A DNA stretch of 64,000 nucleotides from assembly GCF_001411555.2 (NCBI RefSeq), contig NC_049909.1:3209875-3273874 (forward strand), given 5' to 3'. Under the pieces are notes generated by a model. The model did not search any database, had not been told where the DNA came from, and saw nothing but the letters and a program-made list of their open reading frames with translations. Positions 1 to 12,843 of the stretch are shown piece by piece. Positions within the stretch are counted from its first letter, which is position 1, and the number at the start of each line of letters is the position of its first letter. This DNA is from Juglans regia (Eukaryota > Streptophyta > Magnoliopsida > Fagales > Juglandaceae). The translations under genes were made by a program, and so were the position numbers.

Positions 1-1280
1 TTGAAAGTTCCAGTTTCAGTGATGAATCGGTCCATGTTGGTATTTAAATTTTTAAAATTGATGTATACCAGTTCAATTTTAAAATTTATCTAAATCTGAA
101 CCAAATCCAATCGGAATGGTAGGTAATATTTTATTTTTTTTACTTTTTTATTTTTTTGCTTTGCTGCCTTTTGAGATTCCCTTGTACTTTATTTTTCTTG
201 GTGGAATAGTTTATAAACATACTCTTTTTTGGTATTTTGAATAGGAAAGTTCAAAGTTTTGCTATATATTTAAGAGTCGAGCTACTCTGCCGTCCAAAAT
301 AACTAACTCAAGTTGACCGTCCAACACATTTAAAATCACTTCATTAATCACAAAGTACAAAAAAAAAAAAAAAAAGTTGTCAAGCGATCAACTTGAGCTG
401 TAAATTTGGGAGGTAAAGTAGTTTTTTCATCTATACGACCTGTTCGAGATTGCGTTGGGAGTTTTAAAAAATATTTATATAGTCTTAAAAACTCTTTAAT
501 TGAAAAATTATGTTGTTTGATTACATACTAAAAAAAATTTTAATGTCAAATATGCTAAAAGCTAGGATTGAGGAGAAATATCAATTTTATGATTTTTTTC
601 AAATGTGTTTTTCTAGATAATATGGAACGTAATTCAAATTTTAAAAGATTGTCAATGGACAGAAATATCCATATAAGTTTAAAATAATTTTCATTTCTAA
701 CATAGAAAATATTTTTTTAATTTATTTTAAAATAAATGTAACATGTTTGAAAGTCCTTTAAATATATAGTTATCAAATAGTAATTAACTTTTTAGGCAAA
801 TAACATTTGAGGATAATGATCTTATTTTGAATAAAATATTATTAGAATATTATTTTTTAATATTATTTTTATTTTAAAATTTAAAAATATTGAATTGTTA
901 GTTTGTATAACCAAATTAGACCTTAATGGCATGATGATTGTGCCCTAGATTTGACCGTTTGTGTAATTTTATTTTTTAGTAATATCTTTTTTAATAATTA
1001 AAGAAATAAATATTAATAAATTTATGTATTTTTTTCTTTTTAAAAAATATTTGAAAAAAAATATAAAAAAATATAATTACACTTCTCGTTCAAAATGACA
1101 CAATCTTCGGTGCTGCATTGTCTTTCAAGATTTATGAAAAATAATACTTCGTCCACTCATTGTTATTCAGGAAAATTATTAGTTAAATATTTTAATTTTT
1201 TTTACTTTATAATTAAAAAAATTATTAATAATAATAAATTATATATTTTTAATTTTCTTTATAATTTAAGATGTTAAAAA
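1..1280. other. AT-rich intergenic DNA
   Basis: No convincing gene. The stretch is strongly AT-rich, with an A-run near 360-375 and many short A/T tracts. The small open frames have low-complexity K/N/F/Y-rich translations, as expected from AT-rich non-coding DNA. Confidence 0.7.
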
Positions 1281-2360
1281 ATATATGAAAAAAAATACAC
1301 TAGCAAACGCGGCCAGGCCCGCCAGCAGTGCTCAAAATTTATAGGTGCGCTGGTCAAAGACGAAAACAACTATACTATATGAGAAATGCCGGTATGCATT
1401 TTTATTTTGCTATCTCTTTCGACTGTCTATTTTTTTTTTTTAATTTTTTTTTTAATAATTAAGTAATTGATTATTAATGAATTGATATTTTTATTTTTTA
1501 AAAATATTTAAATATGTTTAAAAAATATTTGAAATTAAAAATTAAAAAAAAATACAAATTACACTGGCGGAACACGGTATGGGCATATCAGGCGGTAAGT
1601 AGATATATATTTAGGAAAATGCTAGATCTGGAGCTCCCGGATTTAGTAAGTGTATTTCTACGTGTATTTTTAAATTTTTTTTATTTAAATTTTTTTCATA
1701 ATTTTAAATATTTTAAAAAATAAAAAGAAATCATAATATTATTAAAAAGATATTTTTTTAATCATAAAATAAAATAAAAAATTTTATAATTTTTTTTAAT
1801 AATTTGTTTTTACTTTTTTATTAAAAAAATATTTTTTTAATAATATTTTAAATTTATTTCTTTTTTAAAATATTAAAAAATTTATATAAAAAATAACTTG
1901 AAAAAAATATATATATAAAACAATTATACACCCAGCAGCAGAGCCGGCAGGACTGTAGCATTGACCACGTATTTAAGTGAAGGAAAATACTAGAGCTCCT
2001 GTTGGGAGTTTCTGTTGGAGTTTTAGTATATTTTATTACGTGTATTTGTTAGTTCTTTTTTATATAAATTTTTTAAATATTTTTAAAAAATAAAAATATA
2101 TATATAATATTATTAAATAATATTTTTTTAATAATAAAGTAAAATAAAAAATATTTTTTTATGATTTTTTATTTTATTTCGTGATTAAATAAGTATTTTT
2201 TAATAATTTTTTTTATTTTTTAATTAAGAAAATATTTTTAATGATATTTTAAATTTATTTTATTTTTTAAAAATATTAAAAAGATTTATATAAAAAATAA
2301 TTTAAAAAAATATATGTAAATATATGCCACAGCTCCTACATAAAGTCTCCAGCGCGTACT
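1281..2360. repeat. Cluster of AT-rich MITE-like elements
   Basis: At least three related blocks (about 1,281-1,600, 1,614-1,945 and 1,980-2,345) share a plan: a short GC-richer end, a core resembling 'TTAATAATTAAG' inside long A/T tracts, then another GC-richer end. Two blocks start similarly ('AGGAAAATGCTAGA' and 'AGGAAAATACTAGAG'). A better-preserved element of the same style lies at 14,817-15,061. Boundaries here are approximate and no target duplications were established. Confidence 0.45.
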
Positions 2361-2542
2361 TCGCTGTAGCATGATCCTTCAGTGAAAGGACAGAGCATGA
2401 TGTCGAGAGAAAAGCTGCGGCCTTGGGAACAGAGGTTCAGGTGTGCAGCTAAACCTGTACGCATTAATTCTTAGAGAGGACTGTTAAAATAATTAAATAA
2501 AAAATAATATTGACTGACTATTTATTAAATTTATTTTATAAT

Positions 2543-2586
2543 AAAAATAATTTTATAATTTTAAATTAATTTATAAAATTATTTTT
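2543..2586. repeat. Perfect AT-only inverted repeat
   Basis: Two 16-nt arms (2,543-2,558 and 2,571-2,586) are exact reverse complements around a 12-nt loop. It sits in a wider AT-rich block (2,461-2,640) that is probably the core of a small inverted-repeat element. Confidence 0.6.
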
Positions 2587-2710
2587 ATGTAATAATATTA
2601 TTAAAAATTAATTTATTAATTATTTAATTAAAAAAAGTCTCGGTGGCCAAGCATTTCTCCCACTTGGATAGTGGGGCCGTGGGCCAACAACCTTGCCTGT
2701 TTACGTGTGA

Positions 2711-2716
2711 CACGTG
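2711..2716. promoter_or_regulatory. G-box (CACGTG) candidate
   Basis: A palindromic CACGTG core sits in the context TGACACGTGGAC, with a further ACGTGT motif just upstream. This is the classic bZIP/bHLH binding core of plant promoters. It is about 2 kb before the X8-type exon; no transcription start is defined, so the function is inferred. Confidence 0.35.
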
Positions 2717-2719
2717 GAC

Positions 2720-4075
2720 GGACAAAGTTTTTGACATTTGAGCCATTTTTTTTGGGGATTTCGATTTATTTTTCTTTTTTCTTTTCTATTGCAAAGTGCA
2801 TTATTTATTTATATTAGGAGAAACTCTGACCCTATTTAGATTTTTCTTTAAAAAAAATCAAATTTCCAACAAAAGCTCTCATTTACGTTCTCACTCTCAT
2901 TTACTGTCATAATATATGTGTATATATATACACACACTTCACGCATCATATGTGTTTTAATTTTTCATCAAGTTCACAAATTTCATTAGCCATGATTTGC
3001 GCAATGAAAAAAAAATGCTTCCTCATCTAAGAAAGCACATCTTCAACAAGTGTTTCTCCAAACGTATTTCTTCCGATATCATGATCTTCACACACACAAA
3101 AAATGCTCTAAAGTTTTCACAAAATCAGGAAAGTTTCTGTCGTTCAAACAAGATTGAAGATTGATATATATATATATATAAATTAATCCATAGGACAGTT
3201 TTACATACAACCTTTGTGCAAACAGTGTATCTGGGGAACATTGATATATTTATTTGAGTTACCATAAACTTTGCCAAGAGATCAAGATTTATGGATTAAA
3301 ACTATATATAGGCTGTTTCTGCCATGGCCTTACTTCTATTTTAAAGGCAGTGAATGCTATTGGATACAGAACACTTCTGCATCAGCATTGGGTTGGGGTG
3401 TGTAAAAAATAGGAATTGCTTTCTATTTGAATTACCTCAATTAAATAGATCAACAAATTAATTTAATGAAAACCAGAACCTTTTATTTGGTGTTTCAATG
3501 TCTTAAGAGCAATGAGAAGAAACTAGTAATGTAGAATAACCCAATGCACCAATGTTCATCATAATTTTTTTGTAGATTATGGAAAACTCACTGCATTAGA
3601 GGATATCTCTTGAACGTTTTAAACTACATGGAGTAGTGGTTTTTGGTTGATTGAATAAAAGTTCCATATTGAACTAGAATGTCCCTTAATCGATCCACTC
3701 CAAAGGAAATTCATTTGCAAAAGGTTGAATTAATTTATCTTTTGACATCTGGTGAGTAGGGTTTTGACAAGCTGAATACTGTTCAATATTTGTTCTCATG
3801 AAATTTCTAAACGTGTGCTAGTACTTCAAGGGGTCAATATCATTGAAATGTAGTGTTCGAAATTGATCATTGGAAAGCTACACTTCATTGCATTCTTTTC
3901 TCTTTTCTATCATGTTTCCTATTTATTCATCTTGCATTCAAGAAATAGAGGTAATCAAAGCATTTTCCAACTTTAACGGAAGAATGAAGTATTTTTGCAC
4001 CCAATAATTTTGTGAGAACTTGAAATCAAATTGTTTGGATTGTTATTTATTGATCACGTTGTCATATTATGCTTT

Positions 4076-4126
<51 letters not shown>

Positions 4127-4686
4127 ATTTTTTATTCTGCTTTTCAAAAGTTAAAAGATTTGAGAATGAACTTATCAACAACAGAAGAAAAAAAAAAAAA
4201 GGCATGAGAATGAAAAACTTCCAAATTCTAAACTTTCCTTGTTTTTGTTTAGTAGCCTTGTGCTGATGAGAAGTCAATGCGTGTAAAGCTCATGTTTCCC
4301 ACAAGGTGTAATACTTATTTTGTTGACATATAAATTGTTTAACATGGTTTTGCTTTATAAAATGAGGATAAAGTAGTTTATTCACTTTTAATGTAGAAGG
4401 CCAAGATGCATCAAGATTTTTACATTGAAACCATTTTCCATTTCAAAGTTGTTTGAAGATTAATAAAAAGGGATGGGCATTCTAATAAAATCAAGTAGAC
4501 TGTTAAATTCTTGTAATATGAAAGCAGTAGAGAACTCTGAAATCCTGAACCAACTCAAGCTTCTGTATTTTACATTCTTCTATGATTTTAAAATCCACCC
4601 ATGTTGCCAAAGATTCAAAGATGTAGTTGCTTATACATTTCTGGTTTTCAAGTTGGGTAAATCTTGGTTTTCTTTACTTAACTCAG
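2720..4686. other. Non-coding DNA upstream of the X8-type exon
   Basis: This is probably intron or 5' flank of the exon at 4,687. I searched it by eye for the W-C-V-C and spaced-cysteine pattern of an X8 domain and found none. It contains a TA microsatellite near 3,165-3,180 and a long CT run at about 4,080-4,120. Confidence 0.5.
4080..4120 (+). repeat. (CT)n microsatellite
   Basis: About 20 uninterrupted CT units. It produces a spurious SLSLSL frame. Confidence 0.95.
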
Positions 4687-4933
4687 CACTGCAGGCACCA
4701 GTACAACTCCAGTAACAACAACACCATCTACTACTACACCCAATTCTACCAGTACTACCACCAGTCCATACACAGCCACACCTTCCACTGGAGTGCTAGG
4801 AGGAGGGATTGGCACGAGCCCTTCTGGCATGAATACTGATTACAGCCATGGTGGGCTTAGACTGTTTGACACTTCTTTTTTCTCTTCATTTATGACCCTC
4901 TTGTTCACAGGCTTGATGTTTTGGTGGGGTTGA
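4687..4933 (+). CDS. Terminal exon of an X8-domain GPI-anchored protein (PDCB/X8 type), orphan
   Basis: After a good acceptor (TTTACTTAACTCAG) an open frame of about 80 codons runs to TGA at 4,931-4,933. It encodes a Thr/Ser/Pro-rich linker (repeated TTP and TST), then the motif STGVLGGGIGTSPSGMNTDY, then a hydrophobic tail ending MFWWG. The linker, the GVLGG...SPSG-x-N-T-D-Y block and a C-terminal GPI-signal-like segment are characteristic of plant X8 proteins such as plasmodesmata callose-binding proteins, which bind 1,3-beta-glucan at the cell surface. Neither the X8 domain (six cysteines, WCVC start) nor a signal-peptide exon was found in the 4.6 kb upstream. The entry is therefore either the last exon of a gene with a very long intron reaching beyond the window, or a 3' gene fragment. 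The family call is fairly firm; an intact gene is doubtful. Confidence 0.6.
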
Positions 4934-5317
4934 AGAGAAAAAGGAGCTAGCTTTGATGGTGGTGGGGCAGGATGGACTGAGATGATGCTGGATTTCAAGG
5001 TCTAGTCGTGGGTGGTATGCATGTGATTCTACTGTTGTTTTGTAGATATCGTCTGAAGACAGTTCTTCCAGGCTTTGTTTTTTTCTTCTTGCTTCTTGGT
5101 GTAAATGAGTCCTTTTGGAGGTATTGCGCTGTTGCTGATGGGACAATAGGAGTTGAGTTCTCTTTTTCTTTCTGCAACTATTCTGTTCTCCTTTTGTGCA
5201 TCTAAAGGATTAGCAGTATATTAGTTTGATTAGAACTGGGCACCCCATGTTCCTAGTTAGTACTTGAGAACCCTGTTAACTATCAATATGATTGTTTAAA
5301 ATACTATCTTGTTTGTT
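4934..5317 (+). other. 3' flank of the X8-type exon
   Basis: Possible 3' UTR with T-rich tracts. No further coding signal and no clear poly(A) signal cluster. Confidence 0.35.
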
Positions 5318-6081
5318 AGATCATTAGCAGTGAACTCAACAAACTTTTGTCAAAATTTGACTAGGAAATTCATTGTTATAAATTTAACTAGTTACTTTTC
5401 AACAACATCAAATAACATGTTCAACAAATCTATCATTATTCTATTAAAATATTGATTTTGAACTTTTTATTTATTTTAATTCTAATTGTAATTTGAATAT
5501 TTATTCGTTATTAAAAAATTACACATTAATTTTCTAACGTTCATATTATTCCAACGGATAAAATTTTCTAACAATCTTTTTTTTTACAACAGTCATATTT
5601 TTGCAACTGATATATGGTTATATTAAAGTTTGTGGTTATATTAAGGTATCATTGCTCTTTACAGATATTCCGGATTGTTTAGCACCTAACTAAAGCAATA
5701 CAAGTTGCTTTTGATCATGTTTTTTCTCATTTGTTTCTTTTGATAAGTTTTGAAAAGATTAAAAAAAAAATGGTTCATTCGGCAGACGTGACTTTTCAAT
5801 GTTAATGGCAAATTGTGGACTAATCTCCTCATGTACGTAAAATAATTTTAAGCCACTGAACATACGCAGGAGAGAAGTGAGGTGAGAAGCAACGGGAAGT
5901 TAATTTTTTAATTCAAAAATAATATTTAGTCAATCCTTTGGGCTCAACAAATTTGGCAAGTAATATAATGTATGACTAAAATTATTGTTCATTTGTTGAG
6001 TCCATTATTGCACTTTATTTTGCACTTTAGATATTCTTTAGCTAAAATTTAACTTTGTTGAGCCCTCTACTAATGCTCTTA
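5318..6081. mobile_element. Terminal-inverted-repeat element
   Basis: The left end reads GATCATTAGCAGTGAACTCA followed by ACAAA. The reverse complement of the right end reads GAGCATTAGTAGAGGGCTCA followed by ACAAA. The ends match imperfectly over about 25 nt and the interior is AT-rich and non-coding. This looks like a non-autonomous DNA transposon of the common plant 'GAGCATTAG' type. The target duplication is unclear, so the superfamily is left open. Confidence 0.45.
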
Positions 6082-6251
6082 TCCTGGACGCTAAGTTTTA
6101 AAGTGCATACCATTTACATATATCGAGTTTCTAAATCATCTTCTTTACACTCATCAACCCACCTCAACACTATTCTAATTACCTTAGGTTTGTACTATTT
6201 TATTGATTTTTTAATTTTATTATTCTCTTAATTATAGTACCAACATTTTTA

Positions 6252-8800
6252 TTCACCCATTATGATCATTCACTTACCAATCACTTCTACTTATTATTTT
6301 AATGATCATTTGTAACATCCCATCCTTTTGAAGCTTGTAAAGCTAAAAGAACAGGATGATACTACCTTAAAACATTATACACTTTTACGCTATACATAAA
6401 TGATTCTATAACATTTAATAAAGAAAATCATGGTTCTTGGTTAGAAATGAAATCTCTCAAATTACATTGTTTGGAAGTATTTTTAAATGAAAATAAAAAT
6501 GTCATGTGTGAGAAATTCATTGAGAGTTGTAAAAATAAAATCAGAATCAAGCCTAGCCTCAACGTCGTTGTCATTTCCATAAATAGCATCTTCATCCACA
6601 ACTTCCTCGTAAACATGTTCACCTTAGATCGGAAAAATATAAAAACAAAACTAAAACGAGTCAAATATTTGGTAAGTATCACATTATACAATAAACATAA
6701 TAATGGTCTAGGGTTCTAGTTAACATTAACACTTGAGAAAACATTACCTTAAAGCATATATAAACATTTACCTAAAGTATTAAATAAACATTAATTCCTT
6801 AACGTCAAAGTAGTTATTATGCGATGGAAAGTGAAAGTTCAACGAGTCATGTCGTTTGAACATAGCACTAGACTCAAGACCCTCTTTTAAGGAAAGTCAG
6901 AGGACAAAGCATGTGGACCATGCTTGATAGTCTCTCTCTATCATCTTGCAGTATATGATAGGGAAGAATTAAAAAAAGTTTTTACCGTAAATCCAGAGTC
7001 AGAAACAACATCTGATAATCCCACCATATTTAAATGGTCTAGACGTGGAACGAGATCTCACTTTTGAGACTTCATTCACCAAAGAGCACTTGAAGTCAAC
7101 TGTTTCAAGAAGCAAGGAGCAGAGTGGCTACGAGAGGATTTCCAAAGTAGAGAGATAGGTTAGCTTCTACGACAGTATGAAGAAATATGGGGTGAATATT
7201 GTGAGTAAGAGGCATTACATTATCTCTATAACTCCCCCCCCCAAATTTTACAAGCATGAACAAATATTTCTATTATTATGTCTATACCTATATTAACACA
7301 CTGATTTCCAATGTTTTGAACATTTGAATGTGTTAACTAATTGTGACGTCCCCAACCTTCGCTTGGGATGGAACAGAGACTTGGAGTATTGGGACATACA
7401 ACACAAGATTACATACCTCCATTCATTACAATTAATACGCAATGCATTCTAATATGCAACTAGGAATATGCAATAATCGCAGGAAATAAAGGTGATAAAA
7501 ATAACTGATGCCAGAATAAACTAAAAATCCCAATGATTTATAAACCATAAATAGGTACTTCTTTACTTAAGAGGTCTACTTGAGTTTAACATAATGTGGG
7601 AGATAAAATCTCCATAAAACTGAATCTACATAATCAGACTAGCTCTTGGATATGCTCTATAGTATATAGAGTCATTGTTACGAAAGTTCAAATCAAGTCT
7701 AGTCTCCTTTCCAGATCGCACTCCTCCTCAACCATCTGAAACCAGCGGTTCATCATGCTCTTCGTATGTTGATCGTGACACAACTTCTACCATTCCATAG
7801 GGAACGGTAGTGGGACTACCATGGTGAGATTTCTTGAAATCTCATTAAGTTAAATAACCAACTTGCACAAAGATAAGATATGCATGATTAATGATAAACA
7901 TGAGATGCATGTAATGATATGCAAAAAAAAAAAAAAATCCACATTTTGTTTCCTATCCAAATTCCTCAACATTTTTTGAAAAACTTTTATGCACATTTTC
8001 TTTCAGAGAACGTTTTTACTTCAACCATCAAAAAACATAATTTCATCATAATATTTCATCATTTTTGCAGTTCATAATTAATCATAACATTAACAACATA
8101 ATGTATGGTATCGTCACAGTTTCCCATGTGCACTGTGGGTACCTACAGGTGATCATAGTACAACTCACGTTGAGATTATGTTGTCTGCAGACTCGTTCTC
8201 AATGCATTGAACATAACATCATAATATATACACTCACCAGCATTAGGTGTCATAACATTTGATTTCGTTTTGGCGTTCTTTAAAAAGAATTCATTCAAAA
8301 CCCATTGATTGTTCTTCGTCAACCCAGAGGTTACCATTCTATTTTTACTCACTCTAGAATAGACATAGCAGTTTTACTAGAATAATTTTTCATCCCAGCC
8401 TTTGGGGTCATGACAAGAATTTTCAAGCTATGCTTAAAAAATATATTTTATGACATTTGCATATGTAGTGAGCTTTATGTGAAAATGACATTAATATGCA
8501 ATATGCTAAAAGATGGTGAAAATTTAACATGTCATATAAGCAAGTAATCAAATACTCAATGTATCATATGATGTTTCATGCTCGAAATGGCATTTATAAA
8601 ATAAATGTGGCGCTTATACAAGAATCATAAATAAATTATCTAAGAGTAAGTTAAAAGCTAAGTTACAAACTTCTCGAGTTTAGATAATCGAAATGTCTGT
8701 AATCAAAGTTATACTAGTGTTTCCAAGGCTCAGATCATTGTCTGCTCCAACAGGGAAGTCCTCCTGTTCGGTTGTCGCATGCGCCAGCTTGTCCATTTTC
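6252..8800. repeat. Tandem 2.55-kb repeat, unit 1
   Basis: This block is repeated immediately downstream (8,801-11,345) in the same orientation with high, clearly diverged similarity. Both units begin at TTCACCCATT-like sequence and end after a CGCCAGCTTGTC motif. Each contains, in order, a frame around an FIESCKNKIRI-type peptide (not convincing as a gene), a TGTGACG boundary (7,342 here) typical of an LTR end, and a TTTGGGGTCATGACA block. No gene is supported; the unit is made of retroelement-derived sequence. Confidence 0.8.
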
Positions 8801-11345
8801 TTCACCCATTGTGATCATTCATCACCAATCACTTCTACTTATTATTTTAATGACCATTTGTAAGTTCCCATCTTTTTGAAGCTTGTAGAGCTAAAAGAAT
8901 TAGATGATACTAACCTTAAAACATTATACTTTTACGCGACACGTAAATGATTCCATAACATTTAATAAAGAAAATCATGGCACTTTGTTAGAAATGGAAT
9001 CTCTCAAATTACGTTGTTCGGAAGCATTTTTAAATGAAAATAAATTCATTGAAAGTTGTAAAAATAAAATCAGAATTACTTTCCTCGGAGCCTCAAACCT
9101 CAACGTCGTTGTCATTTCCCTAGATAGCATCTTCATCCACAACTTCCTCGTAGACATGCTCACCTTAGATGGAAAAAATATAAAAATAAAACTAAAATGG
9201 GTTGAATATTTAGTAAGAATCACATTATACAGTAAACATAATAATAGTCTAGGATTCTTGTTAACATTAACACTCTTGAGAAAACATTACCTTAAAGCAT
9301 ATATAAACATTTACGTCAAAGCATTAAATAAACATGCATTCCTTAACGTCAAAGTAGTTATGCGATGGAAGGTGAAAGCTCAACGAGTCATGTAGTCGAA
9401 ACATAGCACTAGACTCAAGACCCTCTTTCAAGGAAAGTCAAGACCATCTTTCGAGGAAAGTCAGAGGACCAAGCATGTGGACCATGCTTGGTAGTCTCTC
9501 TCTATCATCTTGCAGTATATGACAGGGAAGGATTAAAGAAAGTTCTTACCACAGATCCAGAGTCAAAAAGAACATATGACAATCCCACCATATTTAAAGG
9601 ACCTAGACGTGAAACGAGATCTCACTTTTGAGATTTTATTCACCAAAGAGCTCGTGAAGTCAACTATTTCAGGAAGCAAGGAGCAGAGTGGTTACCAGAG
9701 GATTTCCAACGTAGAGAGGTAGGTTAGCTTCTATGACAGTATTAAGAAATATGGGGTGAATGTTGTAAGTAAGAGGCATTGCATTATCTTTGTAACTACC
9801 CCCCACCCCAAAATTCTACAAGCATGAACAAATATTTCTATGATTTATGTTTATAACTAGATTAATGCACTGATTCCAATGTTTTGAACGCTTGAATGTG
9901 TTAACTGTTTGTGACGCCCTTAACCTCTGCTTGTGATAGAACGGAGACTTGAAGCATCGGGACATGCAATACAAGATTACATACCCCCATTCATTATAGT
10001 TAATACGCAATGCATCTAATATGCAACTAGCAGTATGCAATAATCGCAGCAGAAATAAAGGTGATAAAAATAACTGATGCCAGAATAAACTAAACATCCC
10101 AATGATTTATAAACCATAAATAGGTACTTCCTCACTTAAAAGGTCAACTTGAGTTCAACATAACGTGAGAGATAAAATCTCCATAAAATTGAATCTACAT
10201 AGTTAGACTAGCTCTCGCATATGCTCTATAGTATATAGAGTTATTACTACGAAATTTCAAATCAAAGTCTAGTCTCCTTTCCAGATTGGGCTCCTCCTCA
10301 ACCATCTAAAGCTAGTGGTTCATCATGTTCTTCGTATGCTGATCTTGACACAACTTCTACCATTTCAAAGGGAACTGTAGTGAGACTACCACGATGAGAT
10401 TTCTTGAAATTGTAGTAAGTTAAACAATCAACTTGCACATAGATAAGATATGTATGATTAATGATAAATATGAGATGCATGCAATGATATGCAGAAAGAA
10501 AAATCCACATTTTGTCTCCCATCTAGATTCCTTAACATTTTCCGAAAAACTTTGATATACATTTTCTTTCAGAGAACATTTTTACTTCAACCATAAAAAA
10601 ATATAATTTCATCATAACATTTCATCATTTTTAGCAGTTTATAATTAATCATAACATTAACAACATAGCGTATGATATCATCACAATTCTCTATGTGCAC
10701 TGTGATTACTTGCTGGTGATCATAGTACAACTCACATTGAGACTACGTTATCTGAAAATTCATCTTCAATGCATTGAACATATACACACCCACCAGCATT
10801 AAGTGTCATAACATTTGAATTCGTTCCGACGTTCTTTAAAAAGAACCCATTCAAACTCCGTTAACTGTTCTTAATCAACTTAGAGGTTACCACTCCATTT
10901 TTACTCACTCGAGAGTGGACATAGGAGTTTTACTAGAATAATTCTCCATCCCAGCCTTTGGGGTCATGACAAGAATTTTCATGCTATACCTAAAAAATGT
11001 ATTTTATGACATGTGCATATGTAGTGAGCTTTATGCGAAAATGACATTAATACGCTCATAAAAGATAGTGAAAATTTCACATGTCATGTAAGCAAGTAAT
11101 CAAATACTCAATGTATCATATGATATTTCATGCTCAAGATAACATTTATAAAATGAATGCGATGCTTATACAAGAATCATAAACAAATTATCTAAGAGTA
11201 AGTTAGAAGCTAACTTACAAACTTCTCAAGTTTAGAGAATCGAAGCATCTGTAATCAAAGTTGTACTAGTACTTCCATGGTTCGGATCACTGTCTGCTTC
11301 GGCAGGGGGAGTCCTATCTAGACGCACACTCGCCAGCTTGTCTCC
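8801..11345. repeat. Tandem 2.55-kb repeat, unit 2
   Basis: This is the second copy of the preceding unit, with the TGTGACG boundary at 9,910. The spacing between the two boundaries (2,568 nt) equals the unit length, showing a true tandem duplication rather than LTR-internal-LTR order. The unit ends where Tat-like RNase H coding sequence begins on the minus strand. A 163-codon frame at 8,904-9,395 has a disrupted counterpart in unit 1 and no recognisable domain, so I do not call it a gene. Confidence 0.8.
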
Positions 11346-11737
11346 GCTTTCTGATTTTCTGCCATCGGCACTTGATTTACCACTAGCTGAGAGTCTTCCC
11401 ATACCTCAATTTCGGTGGCGCCCAGAGACCTGGCCACCACTAGCCCTGAAAGTAGCATTTCATACTCAGTCTCATTTTTCATCATGTTGAATGTCAATTT
11501 GATGGCGTGATTGTACTCCTCTCCCTTGGGTGTAACGATGTGCACTCTCACTCCCCCTCTAACCCGGCAAGATGAGCCGTCAACGAATACTTGACAGGGC
11601 TTCATGGGATGTGCATTATCGTTCTCTGCCAGGAAATCAGTAAACTCATCAATGAAGTCTACTAGCACTTGTCCTTTTATGGTGTTCTGTGGTACATAGT
11701 CGATGTCAAATTTTCTTAGCTCCACTGCCCAATTCAT
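11318..11737 (-). pseudogene. Ty3/gypsy (Tat-like) RNase H domain, truncated
   Basis: The frame begins MNWAVELRKFDIDYVPQ, typical of the segment linking RT/RNase H to a second RNase H in Tat-lineage gypsy elements. It continues with QVFVDGSS, an acidic NETEYEMLLSGL segment and a DSQLVVNQ segment, matching the core of the extra, archaeal-type RNase H of that lineage. The domain stops near 11,345 where the tandem repeat begins, so its C-terminus and the integrase are missing. It is a decayed retroelement relic, not a host gene. Confidence 0.75.
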
Positions 11738-12050
11738 AAGCCGGCCTCAAGACCCTTATTGGGTGAGCTTGGAATTACGGGTGTAGCTTGTGCGTGGTTG
11801 CTACCAACACAAAAGTTAGTTGTTCTATGTAAAGGAATCTTATTTTGGCCCCCCGATCCCCTTGGCTAGTGTAGTAGACCTGCCTCTAACTCTATTTTCT
11901 TCAAGTACTAATGTTGAGGAGGTAGCCAGGGGGGAGACTATCAAGTAACGTCTTACCACAGCGGGGTTGGCTGAGGAGCAGTGAGCTCATGAGGTACTTC
12001 TTAAGAGCTTCGAACACTAGGTCACACTCATCGTCCCATACCTGTGCCTT

Positions 12051-12835
12051 TCATAGGACCTTGAAGAAAGGCAAACACTTGTTGGTGGATCTTGATACTA
12101 ATCTATTGAGAGCCGCCACTCGCCTAACTAGCCTTTGCATCTCGTTTATATTTCGAGGTGGGGTCATGTTAAGGATGGCCTCCACTTTCTCGGGATTGGC
12201 TTTGATTATGCATTTGATACCGTGAATCTTAAGAACTTCCCCGATTTGACATAAAATGCTCATTTTTCCGGGTTCAGCTTCATTTGGTACTGCCTTAGTA
12301 TTGCGAAAGTCTCCCTTAAGTCCTTTAGGTGCTGTTCCGGGGTCCCACTCTTAACCAATAGGTCATCCACGTAGACCTTCATGTTTCTTCCTATTTGATT
12401 TTTTAACATGCGATTGACCAACCACTGGTAGGTGGCACCTGCATTCTTAAGCCCGAAAGACATCATTGTGTAACAATACAGGCCTCGATTGATGATGAAT
12501 GAAGTCTTCTCTTCGTTCTTAGGGTTCACACGAATTTGGTTATACCCAAAATAGGCATCCATGAAGCTGAGCATATGGTGACCCGTCGTGGAGTTGACAA
12601 TCAGGTTGATGCAGGGAAGTGAGAAGCTATCTTTCGAACAGGCTTTGTTGAGGTCGGTGAAGTCAACGCACATTCTCCATTTGCCATTTGTCTTCTTTAC
12701 AAGCACCACATTGGACAACTGTTCCGATTAGTAAGCTTCTCGAATGAATCCAGCAGCTAGCAGGCGGTCCACTTCCTTAGCTATGGTGACGTTTTTTCCG
12801 ACACTGACGCTTCGGCATTTCTGCCTCACTCTTTT
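12051..12835 (-). pseudogene. Ty3/gypsy (Tat-like) reverse transcriptase, broken
   Basis: The minus-strand frame at 12,260-12,718 carries the RT core: KTNGKWRMCVDFTDLNKA, a FMDAYFGYNQI motif, GLKNAGATYQ and the catalytic KVYVDDLLVKS box. The frame at 12,051-12,263 continues the thumb region (KANPEKVEAI, RNINEMQRL). A stop or frameshift separates RT from the upstream segment at 12,728-12,835, which resumes with IAKEVDRLLAAGFIREAY. The upstream part is split by the insertion at 12,844-13,497. Family recognition is strong; activity is excluded by the breaks. Confidence 0.8.
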
Positions 12836-12843
12836 GGCCTTGG

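Noticed and set aside
8904..9395. 163-codon + frame and its counterpart at 6,447-6,719
   Set aside because: It lies in both tandem repeat units but frameshifts differ between copies and no domain is recognisable; it is repeat sequence that happens to be open.
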